From positions 62,001-126,000 of the forward strand of contig DATNIM010000009.1 in NCBI GenBank assembly GCA_035604455.1: DNA of 64,000 nucleotides, given 5' to 3'. A program made the position numbers and the translations under genes. Positions 41,466 to 49,496 of the stretch are shown piece after piece. The notes beneath the pieces are model-generated. The model was given only the letters and a program-made list of their open reading frames with translations. It did not search any database and was not told where the DNA came from. Position 1 is the first letter of the stretch. Each line of letters opens with the position of its first letter. This DNA comes from AG25 sp035604455. GTDB taxonomy: Bacteria > Gemmatimonadota > Gemmatimonadetes > Gemmatimonadales > GWC2-71-9.

Positions 41466-42751
41466 CCGACCTCCTCGCACCGCAGCCGGCCGGCGCCGAT
41501 GGGTGAGAGGGCGGCGTAGAGCACGGCAGTGGGGACCTCGAGGGCCGCGTCGGCCGCTGCGCCCGCGACGTCCACGCGGGATCCGCCCAGCGCCCGCGCG
41601 ACCGCCGGGAGCCGGACGATCTCGTCGTAGTTGCCCGTGCTGATCATGTCCGTACCCCGCTCGGGAGGCACGACGACCGGCGGGGCCGTACCCTCGGCCC
41701 CCGACATCTCAGCGAACAGCCCCACCGCGGGAATGCCGAGATCGGCCAGAGCGTCAATCTTGAGCGAGATGTCGGCATCCGCGTTGCCGCCCCCCTCCTT
41801 GGTCACCACGACCCCGTCGAGTCGCGCCGTGGCGCACAACCGCGCGGCATGTGCCGCGACCAGCTCCTTCTGCGCGGCCTCGACGGGCTCGGGCGCAAGC
41901 ACGAGCCCCGCGAACTGGAGCTCACGTCCGTGGCGCGCGCGCAGCTCGCGCACGACGGGATGGTTCTGATAGAGGTATGTCGGGTTCTTGAGGGCCGGGT
42001 GGCCGAACTGGCCGCTTACGACCGCGCCGTCGTCCAGCTCGTTCGGGTCAATGAACGTCGGCAGCGCGCCCGCGAAGCTGCGACCGTAAACGAACACGTC
42101 CTTGAAGGTCCCTTGGGTCTGCAAGTTCGTGATCGCGCCGATGCGCGGCAGGGCGCCGCTGACTTCGGACCCGAGTCCGTCAACGGTCTCCTGGTCGTCG
42201 GGCGGAGCGCCGAGGGTCGCGTCGGCAAGCAAGCGGGCGAGCTCGAGCAAACCGCGCCGCACCGCCACATCGACGCGCTCCCACGGCGCACCGGGCGCCT
42301 GCGCGAACTCCACGACCAGGTTGTGGGTGCCGCCAAAGGGCGAGAGCAGCGCTCCAGGACCCGACATGTCGAGCACCGCCTCCTGCGCGCGCGGCAGGTA
42401 GCCCGCGGCCATGACCGCCACGCCGCGCACGACGTGCGTCTCGCCGCGACCTTGCGCCTTGGCCGGTCCGAGGAAGCCCGGGAACACACCGCCACCGCCT
42501 CGGGCCTTGGTCCGCGGCTCGACCGTGTCGAGCAGCTTGACCACGCGCGCCGAGTCGCCCGGCGAAACCCACGAGGCGCGTACCTGCACGAGCGCATCGT
42601 CGGCGAACGCGCCGCGCACGTCCTGCTCGGAAACGGCGAGCGTCCCGCCGTCATAGCGGGTCTCTGATCCTAGGGACACAGCCTGCACGCGATGAGAGAC
42701 GAGCTGCAGGACCGATCGAGCGCCGGTTGCTGCGTGTGTGCCGGTTCGCAC
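41462..42751 (-). CDS. grdE: GrdE-like subunit of protein B, lacking the pyruvoyl-forming Cys
   Basis: A 429-residue protein with GrdE hallmarks: RGGGGVFPGFLGPAKAQG, PFGGTHNLVVEFA, AITNLQTQGTFKDVFVYGRS, KNPTYLYQNHPVVRELRARHG and VVTKEGGGNADADISLK. Clostridial GrdE is cleaved at an Asn-Cys in SGNCVSACDKNPTY to make a pyruvoyl cofactor. Here the same place reads SGQFGHPALKNPTY (Gln248-Phe249), so processing is not expected. This recalls betaine reductase, whose large subunit is reported unprocessed. Start 42751 is a GTG 8 nt after a good -10; homology would also allow a start up to 15 codons later. First gene of the operon. Confidence 0.88.
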   Translation of the reverse strand: MRTGTHAATGARSVLQLVSHRVQAVSLGSETRYDGGTLAVSEQDVRGAFADDALVQVRASWVSPGDSARVVKLLDTVEPRTKARGGGGVFPGFLGPAKAQGRGETHVVRGVAVMAAGYLPRAQEAVLDMSGPGALLSPFGGTHNLVVEFAQAPGAPWERVDVAVRRGLLELARLLADATLGAPPDDQETVDGLGSEVSGALPRIGAITNLQTQGTFKDVFVYGRSFAGALPTFIDPNELDDGAVVSGQFGHPALKNPTYLYQNHPVVRELRARHGRELQFAGLVLAPEPVEAAQKELVAAHAARLCATARLDGVVVTKEGGGNADADISLKIDALADLGIPAVGLFAEMSGAEGTAPPVVVPPERGTDMISTGNYDEIVRLPAVARALGGSRVDVAGAAADAALEVPTAVLYAALSPIGAGRLRCEEVG

Positions 42752-42759
42752 GGGCTCGC

Positions 42760-42788
42760 AACATACCAAGCGCTTTAGGCCCCGGCAA
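42760..42788 (-). promoter_or_regulatory. Promoter of the grd operon
   Basis: Minus strand: -35 TTGCCG, 17-bp spacer, -10 TATGTT, then 8 nt to the GTG at 42751. It lies in the 55-bp gap after the M1 peptidase stop. As with yggS and glyA, the start codon coincides with the expected transcription start. Confidence 0.6.
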
Positions 42789-42806
42789 CGGCGTCGACGC
42801 ACGGAA

Positions 42807-44474
42807 TCATGGAGCGCCTCCGCCAACGGGTTTCGTCTGCACGTAGAAATTGGGGTCGACACGAAAATCGGAGGCGCTCCGTAGGTGCGCCGGAATCGTT
42901 TGCCATGCGGCCGTGGGACGGATGAGCGCATACCCGCCGGCTTCGTCGAGCGTCACGCGGACCGGCATCGCGAACCCTTCGACGACATGCGTCCACCGGT
43001 AGGTGAGTGTGGTCGGGCTGAGCGCGTACTCGAGCACGGGGATGTCGGTCGTCGTGAGGTACTGTGCGAATACCGGGTGCAGGTCGATCCCCGCTTCCCT
43101 GCTCACGTAGTCGATAATCTGCGCGCCCCAGACCGTCTGGTGCCGGAACGTCGCGTTCGCTCCCCGCAGGATACGCCGCCACGTCGCGTCATCGTCAATG
43201 ATCTGTCGCACGGTGTGGAGCATGTTCGCGCCCTTGTAGTAGCGATCCTGGGAGTCGGGCACATCGTCCACCCCGTACCGCCCGATGATCGGCTCGTCGT
43301 TCCTGATGTGCCCGCGCAGGCCGACGAAGTACCGCGTTTCCGCGTCCTTCCCCTGCTGGCACTCGGTGTAGAGGCCTTCGGCGTACATCGCAAACCCCTC
43401 GTGCAGCCACATATCGGCGTGATCGCGGGCGCTGATGCTGTTGCCCCACCATTCGTGTGCGCTCTCGTGGATGATGATGTAGTCCCAGAGCAAACCGACG
43501 CCGGTGCCCGAGAGATCGCGGCCCAGATATCCGGGCAGGTAGCGGTTCCCGTACGCGATGCCGCTCTGGTGCTCCATGCCGAGGAAGGGCGCTTCGATCA
43601 GCTGATAGCCGTCGGCGTACCACGGATAGGGTCCGAACCACCCCTCGAAGCACGCGAACATCGATCGCGTCTGGCGGAACTGCGCCTTCGCGGTGTCGAC
43701 GTGGTAGGCGAGCGGCCAGAAGGTGAGGCTGAGACGCCCGCCTTCGCCGTCGTAGCTGTCGTCGAAGCGGGCGTAGTTCCGGTCGGCGTTGATCGCGACG
43801 TCATAGCTGTTGATCGGCTCGGTGACGAACCACTCGTAGGTGGTCGTGCCGTCCTCGTTGTGACGGGTGCTCCGCAGCCGGCCGTTCGAGACCTCGACCA
43901 TCGGGTCCGGCACGGTGATCGCGATGCGCTGGCTGTCGGGCTCGTCGGCGGCGAAGTCCTTGAGCGGCCACCAGCTGCTTGCGCCGAGCGGCTCGTCCGA
44001 CGTGGCGATCCACGGGGCCCCGAGGCTGTCGGTGGTCCAGTAGAACGGGCTCGAGTCCCCTGCCCTCCAGCGTCCGTGATAGTGCACGGTGACGGTGCGT
44101 TCCTCGCCGATTCCTTGAGGAAGCGGCGGAGCGACGAAGTAGGCCGCTCCGTCTCGCCTGACGGCGAGCGCGCGTCCGCCTTCCTCGGCGCGGTCGAGTT
44201 CGAGGGGCGGCTGGAGATCGATCTGGAGTTCCCGCGCGGGGCCGAGCACGCGGTAGGTGACTGCGTTTGATCCGCGAATACTCGAGTCGGCCGGGTTCAC
44301 CTGCACGTGGAGGTCGTAGAAGATCACATCCCACCACGCCCGCTCGGGCGTATCGCTGCCCCGCAGCGTGTCGGCGTGGGTGAATCGAGGTCGCTGCGCG
44401 GAGAGACCCGTGGCCATGAGCGCGAGCGCCGTGCTGGCGACGGCGAGCCGGGCTCGAGCGAGCAAACGAGTCAA
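42807..44474 (-). CDS. Exported M1-family metallopeptidase
   Basis: Signal peptide (LAVASTALALMATGLSAQ), then an M1 N-terminal beta domain and the gluzincin core: IIHESAHEWWGNS (HExxH) with LHEGFAMYAEGL about 18 residues on as third ligand. The exopeptidase motif reads LGMEHQSG, in place of GAMEN. 555 residues, shorter than PepN, lacking the long C-terminal helical domain. Likely a periplasmic aminopeptidase or related hydrolase. The start is TTG. Upstream gap of 92 bp contains a 7-bp hairpin CGCAGGC/GCCTGCG. Confidence 0.9.
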   Translation of the reverse strand: MTRLLARARLAVASTALALMATGLSAQRPRFTHADTLRGSDTPERAWWDVIFYDLHVQVNPADSSIRGSNAVTYRVLGPARELQIDLQPPLELDRAEEGGRALAVRRDGAAYFVAPPLPQGIGEERTVTVHYHGRWRAGDSSPFYWTTDSLGAPWIATSDEPLGASSWWPLKDFAADEPDSQRIAITVPDPMVEVSNGRLRSTRHNEDGTTTYEWFVTEPINSYDVAINADRNYARFDDSYDGEGGRLSLTFWPLAYHVDTAKAQFRQTRSMFACFEGWFGPYPWYADGYQLIEAPFLGMEHQSGIAYGNRYLPGYLGRDLSGTGVGLLWDYIIIHESAHEWWGNSISARDHADMWLHEGFAMYAEGLYTECQQGKDAETRYFVGLRGHIRNDEPIIGRYGVDDVPDSQDRYYKGANMLHTVRQIIDDDATWRRILRGANATFRHQTVWGAQIIDYVSREAGIDLHPVFAQYLTTTDIPVLEYALSPTTLTYRWTHVVEGFAMPVRVTLDEAGGYALIRPTAAWQTIPAHLRSASDFRVDPNFYVQTKPVGGGAP

Positions 44475-44566
44475 GAGAGAGTCACGGAGGGCGCTGGCGC
44501 GCCGTGCCGCAGGCTAGGGGTGTTACCGCCTGCGCCCTGGCCCGAGAGGGGACCGAGGGCGAGACC

Positions 44567-46093
44567 TTACTTCAGCTTGTCGAAGCCCGGTACCCGCAGG
44601 CACTTCGCGTCGGCGATGTCGACGTGGGGACGGCGGGCGAGCACCGTGTAGGTGAGGGTACGCGCACCGAGGGTCGCGGTCGCGTCGACAACTTCCATCT
44701 TCAGGTCACGCGTGTCGTAGTGCCCGCTGCCGCAGTCGGTGCCGGCCTTGGCGAGTGCGACGTTCAGCATGCGGTGGCGTCCGAATTCGACCCGGGCCCA
44801 GGCGAGGTGGGTCGGCCAGCCGTTACGTTCGAGCAGCCAGATGTAGAACGAGGACGGTAAGGAATCCGGCAGAGCCGCGATCGCCATATCGAGCGCCGAG
44901 AACGGCAGCGTCCCCGGGGGGACCCGTCCCACGCGTCGGCTCCACGCCGAATCCGACACCAGCGTGTCGGCCGCAATGCGGAGATCGTACCCGTTCGCAT
45001 CCGCTCGGCTGCCCACGGCCGTCCGCTGGAAGAACACTTGAGCGCCCGGCGGGCTCCCGAGCCGCACCACGGTGCGGAGCTCGTCTTGGAACCACACGCC
45101 CGTCTTCGCGCCGAGCCACGCATCGCCTGACTGCCACCACAGAGCCGTCACGTGGCTTTCGACGGTCCCCGCCCCGGTCGGCATGCGACCCAGCGTGTAG
45201 TCGCTGACGGACGTCACGCGAACCCCGTTGTCGGAGGACTCGGTCGCGAGCTGCACGCCGTCCATGACGCTCCAATCGACTCCGAGCGACTCGTTGACCA
45301 CACGGGGCACGGCCGATACGGAGGGCACGGCGGACGCCGAGTCGAGCGCGAGGGCCCCGGTCGAGGGGGTAACCGTAGGTACGCTCGCCGCGTCCCCCGA
45401 GCCCGCGTTGCGGTAAGCCATCTGCTGCAAGGGGGTGGGCGTACGGTCGCCCACGAGCGCCACCTGACCACGCAAGTAATTGATTGGCAGCGCAAAATTC
45501 AGGTCCTCGGCGCCCTCAACTTCCACCCCGCGGACGACGATCCCCACCACCTGGCCGTCCTCGGTCAACACCGGACCGCCACTCGAGCCGGGTGACACCG
45601 GTATGGAGATCTGGAAGACGCGGGTGCCCTGAATGACGCGGATCCCGCTCAGCAGGCCGTCTGAGACCGTGGCGTCGAACCCGAGCGGCGCGCCGATGGC
45701 GAGCAGACGTTGTCCAACCTGGACGCTGTCCGAGTTCCCGAGCGCCGTGCTCGGAAGTCCGAACCCGGCGATGCGGACGAGCGCGAAGTCGCGGTCCTCG
45801 TCGATCGCGGCCACGCCCTGCACCTCAAAGGTCTCCCCGGACTGCAGCTTTACGGTGGCCGAGCGCGCCCCCCGGATGACGTGCGCCGCGGTGGCAACGA
45901 GACCCTGGGAAGTGAGAATGAAGCCGCTGCCCGCGGCCGAGCCGTCCGGCTGAATGGCCTCGACGGTGACCGTGGCCTGGCGGACGCGCGCGATGGTCTC
46001 GGTGGCCTGCGCGGCGCTGCCGCGGCCCGGATGCTGCGCCGCAAGCGCGGCCGGGCAGACGAGACCCCACAGGGCACCGTATGGCAGACGCAT
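44567..46093 (-). CDS. Exported trypsin-like (S1C/HtrA-type) serine protease with novel C-terminus
   Basis: A signal peptide (LWGLVCPAALAAQ) precedes a complete triad: His71 in ATAAH, Asp102 in DEDRDFALVRI, Ser171 in SPGSSGGPVL. The protease domain ends near residue 235. Instead of PDZ domains there is a Ser/Val-rich linker (about 235-275) and a roughly 230-residue beta-rich domain with four Cys positions, one in TDCGSGHYDTRD. No family is recognised for this C-terminus. Probably a periplasmic or surface protease. Confidence 0.85.
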   Translation of the reverse strand: MRLPYGALWGLVCPAALAAQHPGRGSAAQATETIARVRQATVTVEAIQPDGSAAGSGFILTSQGLVATAAHVIRGARSATVKLQSGETFEVQGVAAIDEDRDFALVRIAGFGLPSTALGNSDSVQVGQRLLAIGAPLGFDATVSDGLLSGIRVIQGTRVFQISIPVSPGSSGGPVLTEDGQVVGIVVRGVEVEGAEDLNFALPINYLRGQVALVGDRTPTPLQQMAYRNAGSGDAASVPTVTPSTGALALDSASAVPSVSAVPRVVNESLGVDWSVMDGVQLATESSDNGVRVTSVSDYTLGRMPTGAGTVESHVTALWWQSGDAWLGAKTGVWFQDELRTVVRLGSPPGAQVFFQRTAVGSRADANGYDLRIAADTLVSDSAWSRRVGRVPPGTLPFSALDMAIAALPDSLPSSFYIWLLERNGWPTHLAWARVEFGRHRMLNVALAKAGTDCGSGHYDTRDLKMEVVDATATLGARTLTYTVLARRPHVDIADAKCLRVPGFDKLK

Positions 46094-46236
46094 AGGTCGT
46101 GATCTAGGGTTGGACGCCTAGAAGATGGGGTCTCGAACGGCCAACGTCCAGCGCACCCGGGATTCCGTGACATTCCGGGCCGCTGCGACGAGACAGGAGA
46201 GCGGGGCCGCCTCGGACTGCAGCCCACGGGCCGGTG

Positions 46237-46524
46237 CTAGCGGGAGGTATCCCCGGGTACGAGACGGTAGAGGAATTCCCCGGTGCGGATCATCCCGAAG
46301 CGTTCGCGGGCGGCTCGTTCTTGAGCGGACGGATCGGTCTCGAGGGCTTGCGCGAGCCGCGCCAGGGAATCGAGCGTGCCGTGGAGATCGCGCAGCGCGC
46401 GTCGTTCCGTGTGCACCTGGCGCACGAGCGTGAGCCAGTCCGCCGTACTGTACTCGCCTCCGAAGACCACGACCCAGCCGAGCAGCGCACCCGCCGCGAT
46501 CGCCGCCCATCGCCCCAGGGTCAC
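46237..46524 (-). CDS. ftsB: FtsB/DivIC-type septum formation initiator
   Basis: 95 residues: membrane helix at about 5-22 (WAAIAAGALLGWVVVFGG), coiled coil (TERRALRDLHGTLDSLARLAQAL), then RERFGMIRTGEFLYRLVP, the conserved C-terminal part of FtsB/DivIC. Partner of FtsL (214-498) in the septal QLB complex. Placed directly after eno with GTGA overlap, as in many bacteria. Confidence 0.9.
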   Translation of the reverse strand: MTLGRWAAIAAGALLGWVVVFGGEYSTADWLTLVRQVHTERRALRDLHGTLDSLARLAQALETDPSAQERAARERFGMIRTGEFLYRLVPGDTSR

Positions 46525-47801
46525 AGCGGGTAGAGATCCCGGCCTGGGTAGTAGGCGACGTCCCCCAACTCTTCCGCGATGCGCAGCAGCTGGTTGTACT
46601 TGGCAACCCGGTCGGTACGCGAGGCGCTCCCGGTCTTGATCTGGCCGACGCCGCTCGCCACCGCCAGATCCGCGATGAAGGTGTCCTCCGTCTCACCGGA
46701 GCGATGCGAGATCACGGCGCCGTAGCCGTTCGAGCGCGCCCGGGTCACGCATTCCATCGTCTCGGTCAGCGTGCCGATCTGGTTCAGCTTGATGAGGATG
46801 GCGTTGGCCACACCTTCTTCGATCCCCCGCGCGAGCAGCTCGAGGTTCGTACAAAAGATGTCGTCCCCCACGAGCTGTACTCGAGAGCCGAGCGTCTCGG
46901 TGAGGGTCGCCCACCCGCTCCAATCGTTCTCAGCCAAGCCGTCTTCGATCGACACGATGGGATAGCGATCGAGCCAACCGGTGTAGAGGGCGATCATCTC
47001 GTCGGTGGAGCGGCGCGCCCCGCCGCTCTTCGTGAAGACATAGCTCCCGTCATGGTAGAGCTCGGACGCGGCCGGGTCGAGGGCAATGGCCACGTCGCGA
47101 CCCGCCTCGTACCCGGCAGCGGCGATAGCCCCCATGATCACCTCCAGCGCCGCTTCGTCGTTCGGGAGGTTGGGCGCGAATCCGCCTTCGTCTCCCACGG
47201 CGATCGACAGGCCCCGCTTCGCGAGGACACGCTTCAGCGCGTGGAACACTTCGACCCCGATCCGGAGCCCCTCGGCGAAGCTGTCGGCGCCGATTGGCAC
47301 GACCATGAACTCCTGGAAGTCGAGCGTGTTCGCCGCGTGGGCGCCGCCGTTCAGAATGTTCATCATCGGGACCGGGAGGACGTGACTCACGGGCCCGCCC
47401 AGGTACCGGTACAGGGACAGTCCCGCATCCTCAGCGGCCGCGCGCGCGACCGCGAGCGACACGGCGAGGATCGCGTTCGCGCCCAAGTGCCCCTTGTTCG
47501 GCGTGCCGTCGAGCTCGAGCATGGCGAAGTCGACCGCGACCTGGTCCTCCGCCGCCATGCCCTCGAGCCGGGGCCCGATCACGTCGTTGACGTTCTTCAC
47601 AGCCTCGAGCACACCCTTGCCGCCGAAGCGCTTTTCGTCGCCGTCGCGCAACTCGACCGCCTCGTGCTCTCCCGTCGACGCGCCGCTCGGCACGCCCGCG
47701 CGCCCCGCGGCACCGCTCGCCAGCGTGACATCGGCCTCGACCGTGGGATTGCCGCGACTGTCCAAGATTTCACGCGCGTGTACGGAGATGATCGTGCTCA
47801 T
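46521..47801 (-). CDS. eno: Enolase
   Basis: AREILDSRGNPTVEADV, GVPSGASTGEHEAVELRD, GDEGGFAPNLP, the Mg ligands in SIEDGLAEND and GDDIFCTN, and VISHRSGETEDTFIADL are canonical enolase motifs. Interconverts 2-phosphoglycerate and phosphoenolpyruvate in glycolysis. 426 residues, ATG at 47801 chosen because MSTIISVHAREI is the family N-terminus. Confidence 0.98.
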   Translation of the reverse strand: MSTIISVHAREILDSRGNPTVEADVTLASGAAGRAGVPSGASTGEHEAVELRDGDEKRFGGKGVLEAVKNVNDVIGPRLEGMAAEDQVAVDFAMLELDGTPNKGHLGANAILAVSLAVARAAAEDAGLSLYRYLGGPVSHVLPVPMMNILNGGAHAANTLDFQEFMVVPIGADSFAEGLRIGVEVFHALKRVLAKRGLSIAVGDEGGFAPNLPNDEAALEVIMGAIAAAGYEAGRDVAIALDPAASELYHDGSYVFTKSGGARRSTDEMIALYTGWLDRYPIVSIEDGLAENDWSGWATLTETLGSRVQLVGDDIFCTNLELLARGIEEGVANAILIKLNQIGTLTETMECVTRARSNGYGAVISHRSGETEDTFIADLAVASGVGQIKTGSASRTDRVAKYNQLLRIAEELGDVAYYPGRDLYPL

Positions 47802-47814
47802 GGTGGCCCCTACC

Positions 47815-48546
47815 CTAGCGGGACCGTGCCGTGACGTCAACGCGGGCTTTGAGCTGTTCGATCGCCTCGCGCACGCGGTCGCGCAGCGCCTCGCGGTCGT
47901 CAGGCTCGAGTCCAGCGGTGGGTATGGGCTCGCCCACCGTCAGCCGAATCGGCATCGGCCGCAACCGAAACGACCCTTTGGGCAGGATGCGGTGGGTGTC
48001 GGCCACGTATACCGGGACGATGGGTACCTGGGCGGCGATCGCGAGCGCGAAGGGCGCGTTCTTGAAGGGGAGCAAGTCCCCCGTGCGACTGCGGGTGCCT
48101 TCGGGGAAGACGATGGCCGAGATGCCGCCGCGGATCGTCGCCCCGGCTTGCCGGTACGCATCGAACGCCCGTGCGCGATTCGTGCGGTCGATGAAGATGT
48201 GGCCGGCGCCAACCATCGCCCGCCCCACGAGAGGAACACGCCGTAGTTCCTGTTTAGCCACGAAGCGGGTGGAGCCGGGCAGCGTGGCCGCCAACGCCCA
48301 GATGTCGAACATCGACGTGTGGTTCGAAGCATAGACGACCGGCCCTTCCGGCACCCGCTCCAACCCGGTCGCCTCGACCGGCGTGCCAGCCACGCGGAGG
48401 ACCTGGCGCGACCAGTCCACGGTGCCCCAGTCGTAGACGCCGCCCGGACGTCGTTTCACGCCGAGCAGCGCCGCGACGATCACGGCGAGGGCGTGCACGG
48501 CGGTCGAGGGGAGCACGATCAGCGTAACCCACAGCAGGCGGATCAT
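47815..48546 (-). CDS. plsC: 1-acyl-sn-glycerol-3-phosphate acyltransferase (PlsC family)
   Basis: NHTSMFD is the H-x4-D catalytic motif and IVFPEGTRSRTG the second PlsC block, with an N-terminal membrane helix (VTLIVLPSTAVHALAVIVAALLG). It acylates lysophosphatidic acid at the membrane. 243 residues. ATG overlaps the thiL stop (ATGA); eno follows 13 nt later. Confidence 0.93.
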   Translation of the reverse strand: MIRLLWVTLIVLPSTAVHALAVIVAALLGVKRRPGGVYDWGTVDWSRQVLRVAGTPVEATGLERVPEGPVVYASNHTSMFDIWALAATLPGSTRFVAKQELRRVPLVGRAMVGAGHIFIDRTNRARAFDAYRQAGATIRGGISAIVFPEGTRSRTGDLLPFKNAPFALAIAAQVPIVPVYVADTHRILPKGSFRLRPMPIRLTVGEPIPTAGLEPDDREALRDRVREAIEQLKARVDVTARSR

Positions 48547-49496
48547 GGGGCGAAGTGATCGAACCCGCGGGGCACGGGCAGGGTATGCCCGCGATCGGTC
48601 ACCCGCACGCCCGCGCCCTCGATGCACCGCCCGATGCAGGTGAGCCGAAGCCCCATGGCCCGGGCGAACGCGCGCGCTTGTCGCGGCCCAAACGGCGGCG
48701 GGAGGACGGCGAGGAGCTCGTATTCATCGCCGCTCGCGGCGGCCGCGGTTGGCCCGACGCCGGGCCAGCACGGGAGGAGCCCGAGATCGATCTCGACGGC
48801 GAGGCCCGAGGCCGCCGCGATATGCGCCGCGTCGGCAGCGAGGCCGTCTGAGACGTCGATCATCGCGCGGGCGCCGTGCGCCGCGAGCCAGCGTCCCGCG
48901 GCGAGCCGCGGCTCGGGGCGGGCGAATCGGCGCCATAACGAGCCGCGCGGCGACCGGCCCGCGCTGAGGAGTGCAAGCGCGCGACCTGAGCCGCCGAGCG
49001 TCCCGGTGACCCACACTCCATCCCCCGGGCGCGCGCCGCGGCGGCGGACCGGCCGCGGCGCGACACCGAGCACGCAGACGTCCACCAGGTATCGAGCGGA
49101 GCGCACGAGATCTCCGCCAACCACGCGCGCCCCAGCGTCGAGCGCCGCGCGCCCGACGCCCGCCATGATTTCCGCTCCGGGGTCGCGGCCACCACGCCGA
49201 CGCGGCAGACCGACTGACACGAGCACGGCGAGGGGCCGGGCGCCACACGCCGCGAGATCAGACAGGGCGGCGTTGGTTGCGCGCCGGCCGATGTCGCGAA
49301 AGGAGAGCCAGGCAGTGCGGAAGTGCACGCCCTCGAGGCTCAAATCCACACTCGCCGCGAGCGTAGTCCCGCCCACTCGGATGAACGCGGCGTCGTCACC
49401 CAAGCCGCTCCCTGCGCGGCCCAGTGCCGTGAAGATGGCCCGGATCCGGTCGAACTCGGCTCCGGGCCCGAGTGCACCCCGCTGCCTGCCCTTCAC
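48543..49496 (-). CDS. thiL: Thiamine-monophosphate kinase
   Basis: FDRIRAIFTALGRAGSGLGDDAAFI, the Asp of AASVDLSLEGVHF, TNAALSDLAACGARP, GGDLVRS and IDVSDGLAADAAHIA match ThiL, which phosphorylates thiamine monophosphate to the diphosphate. 317 residues; GTG start in a GTGA overlap with the nnrD stop. The product supplies ThDP to central metabolism. Confidence 0.92.
   Translation of the reverse strand: MKGRQRGALGPGAEFDRIRAIFTALGRAGSGLGDDAAFIRVGGTTLAASVDLSLEGVHFRTAWLSFRDIGRRATNAALSDLAACGARPLAVLVSVGLPRRRGGRDPGAEIMAGVGRAALDAGARVVGGDLVRSARYLVDVCVLGVAPRPVRRRGARPGDGVWVTGTLGGSGRALALLSAGRSPRGSLWRRFARPEPRLAAGRWLAAHGARAMIDVSDGLAADAAHIAAASGLAVEIDLGLLPCWPGVGPTAAAASGDEYELLAVLPPPFGPRQARAFARAMGLRLTCIGRCIEGAGVRVTDRGHTLPVPRGFDHFAP

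Noticed and set aside
40164..41480. Reading the grdB UGA as a nonsense mutation or pseudogene
   Set aside because: The UGA lies exactly at the family Sec position, the downstream frame is intact and conserved, and a SECIS-like hairpin follows. The same situation recurs in grdA of the same operon.
46118..46696. Minus-strand open frame overlapping ftsB and the eno 3' end
   Set aside because: Arg-rich shadow of ftsB and eno in another frame.
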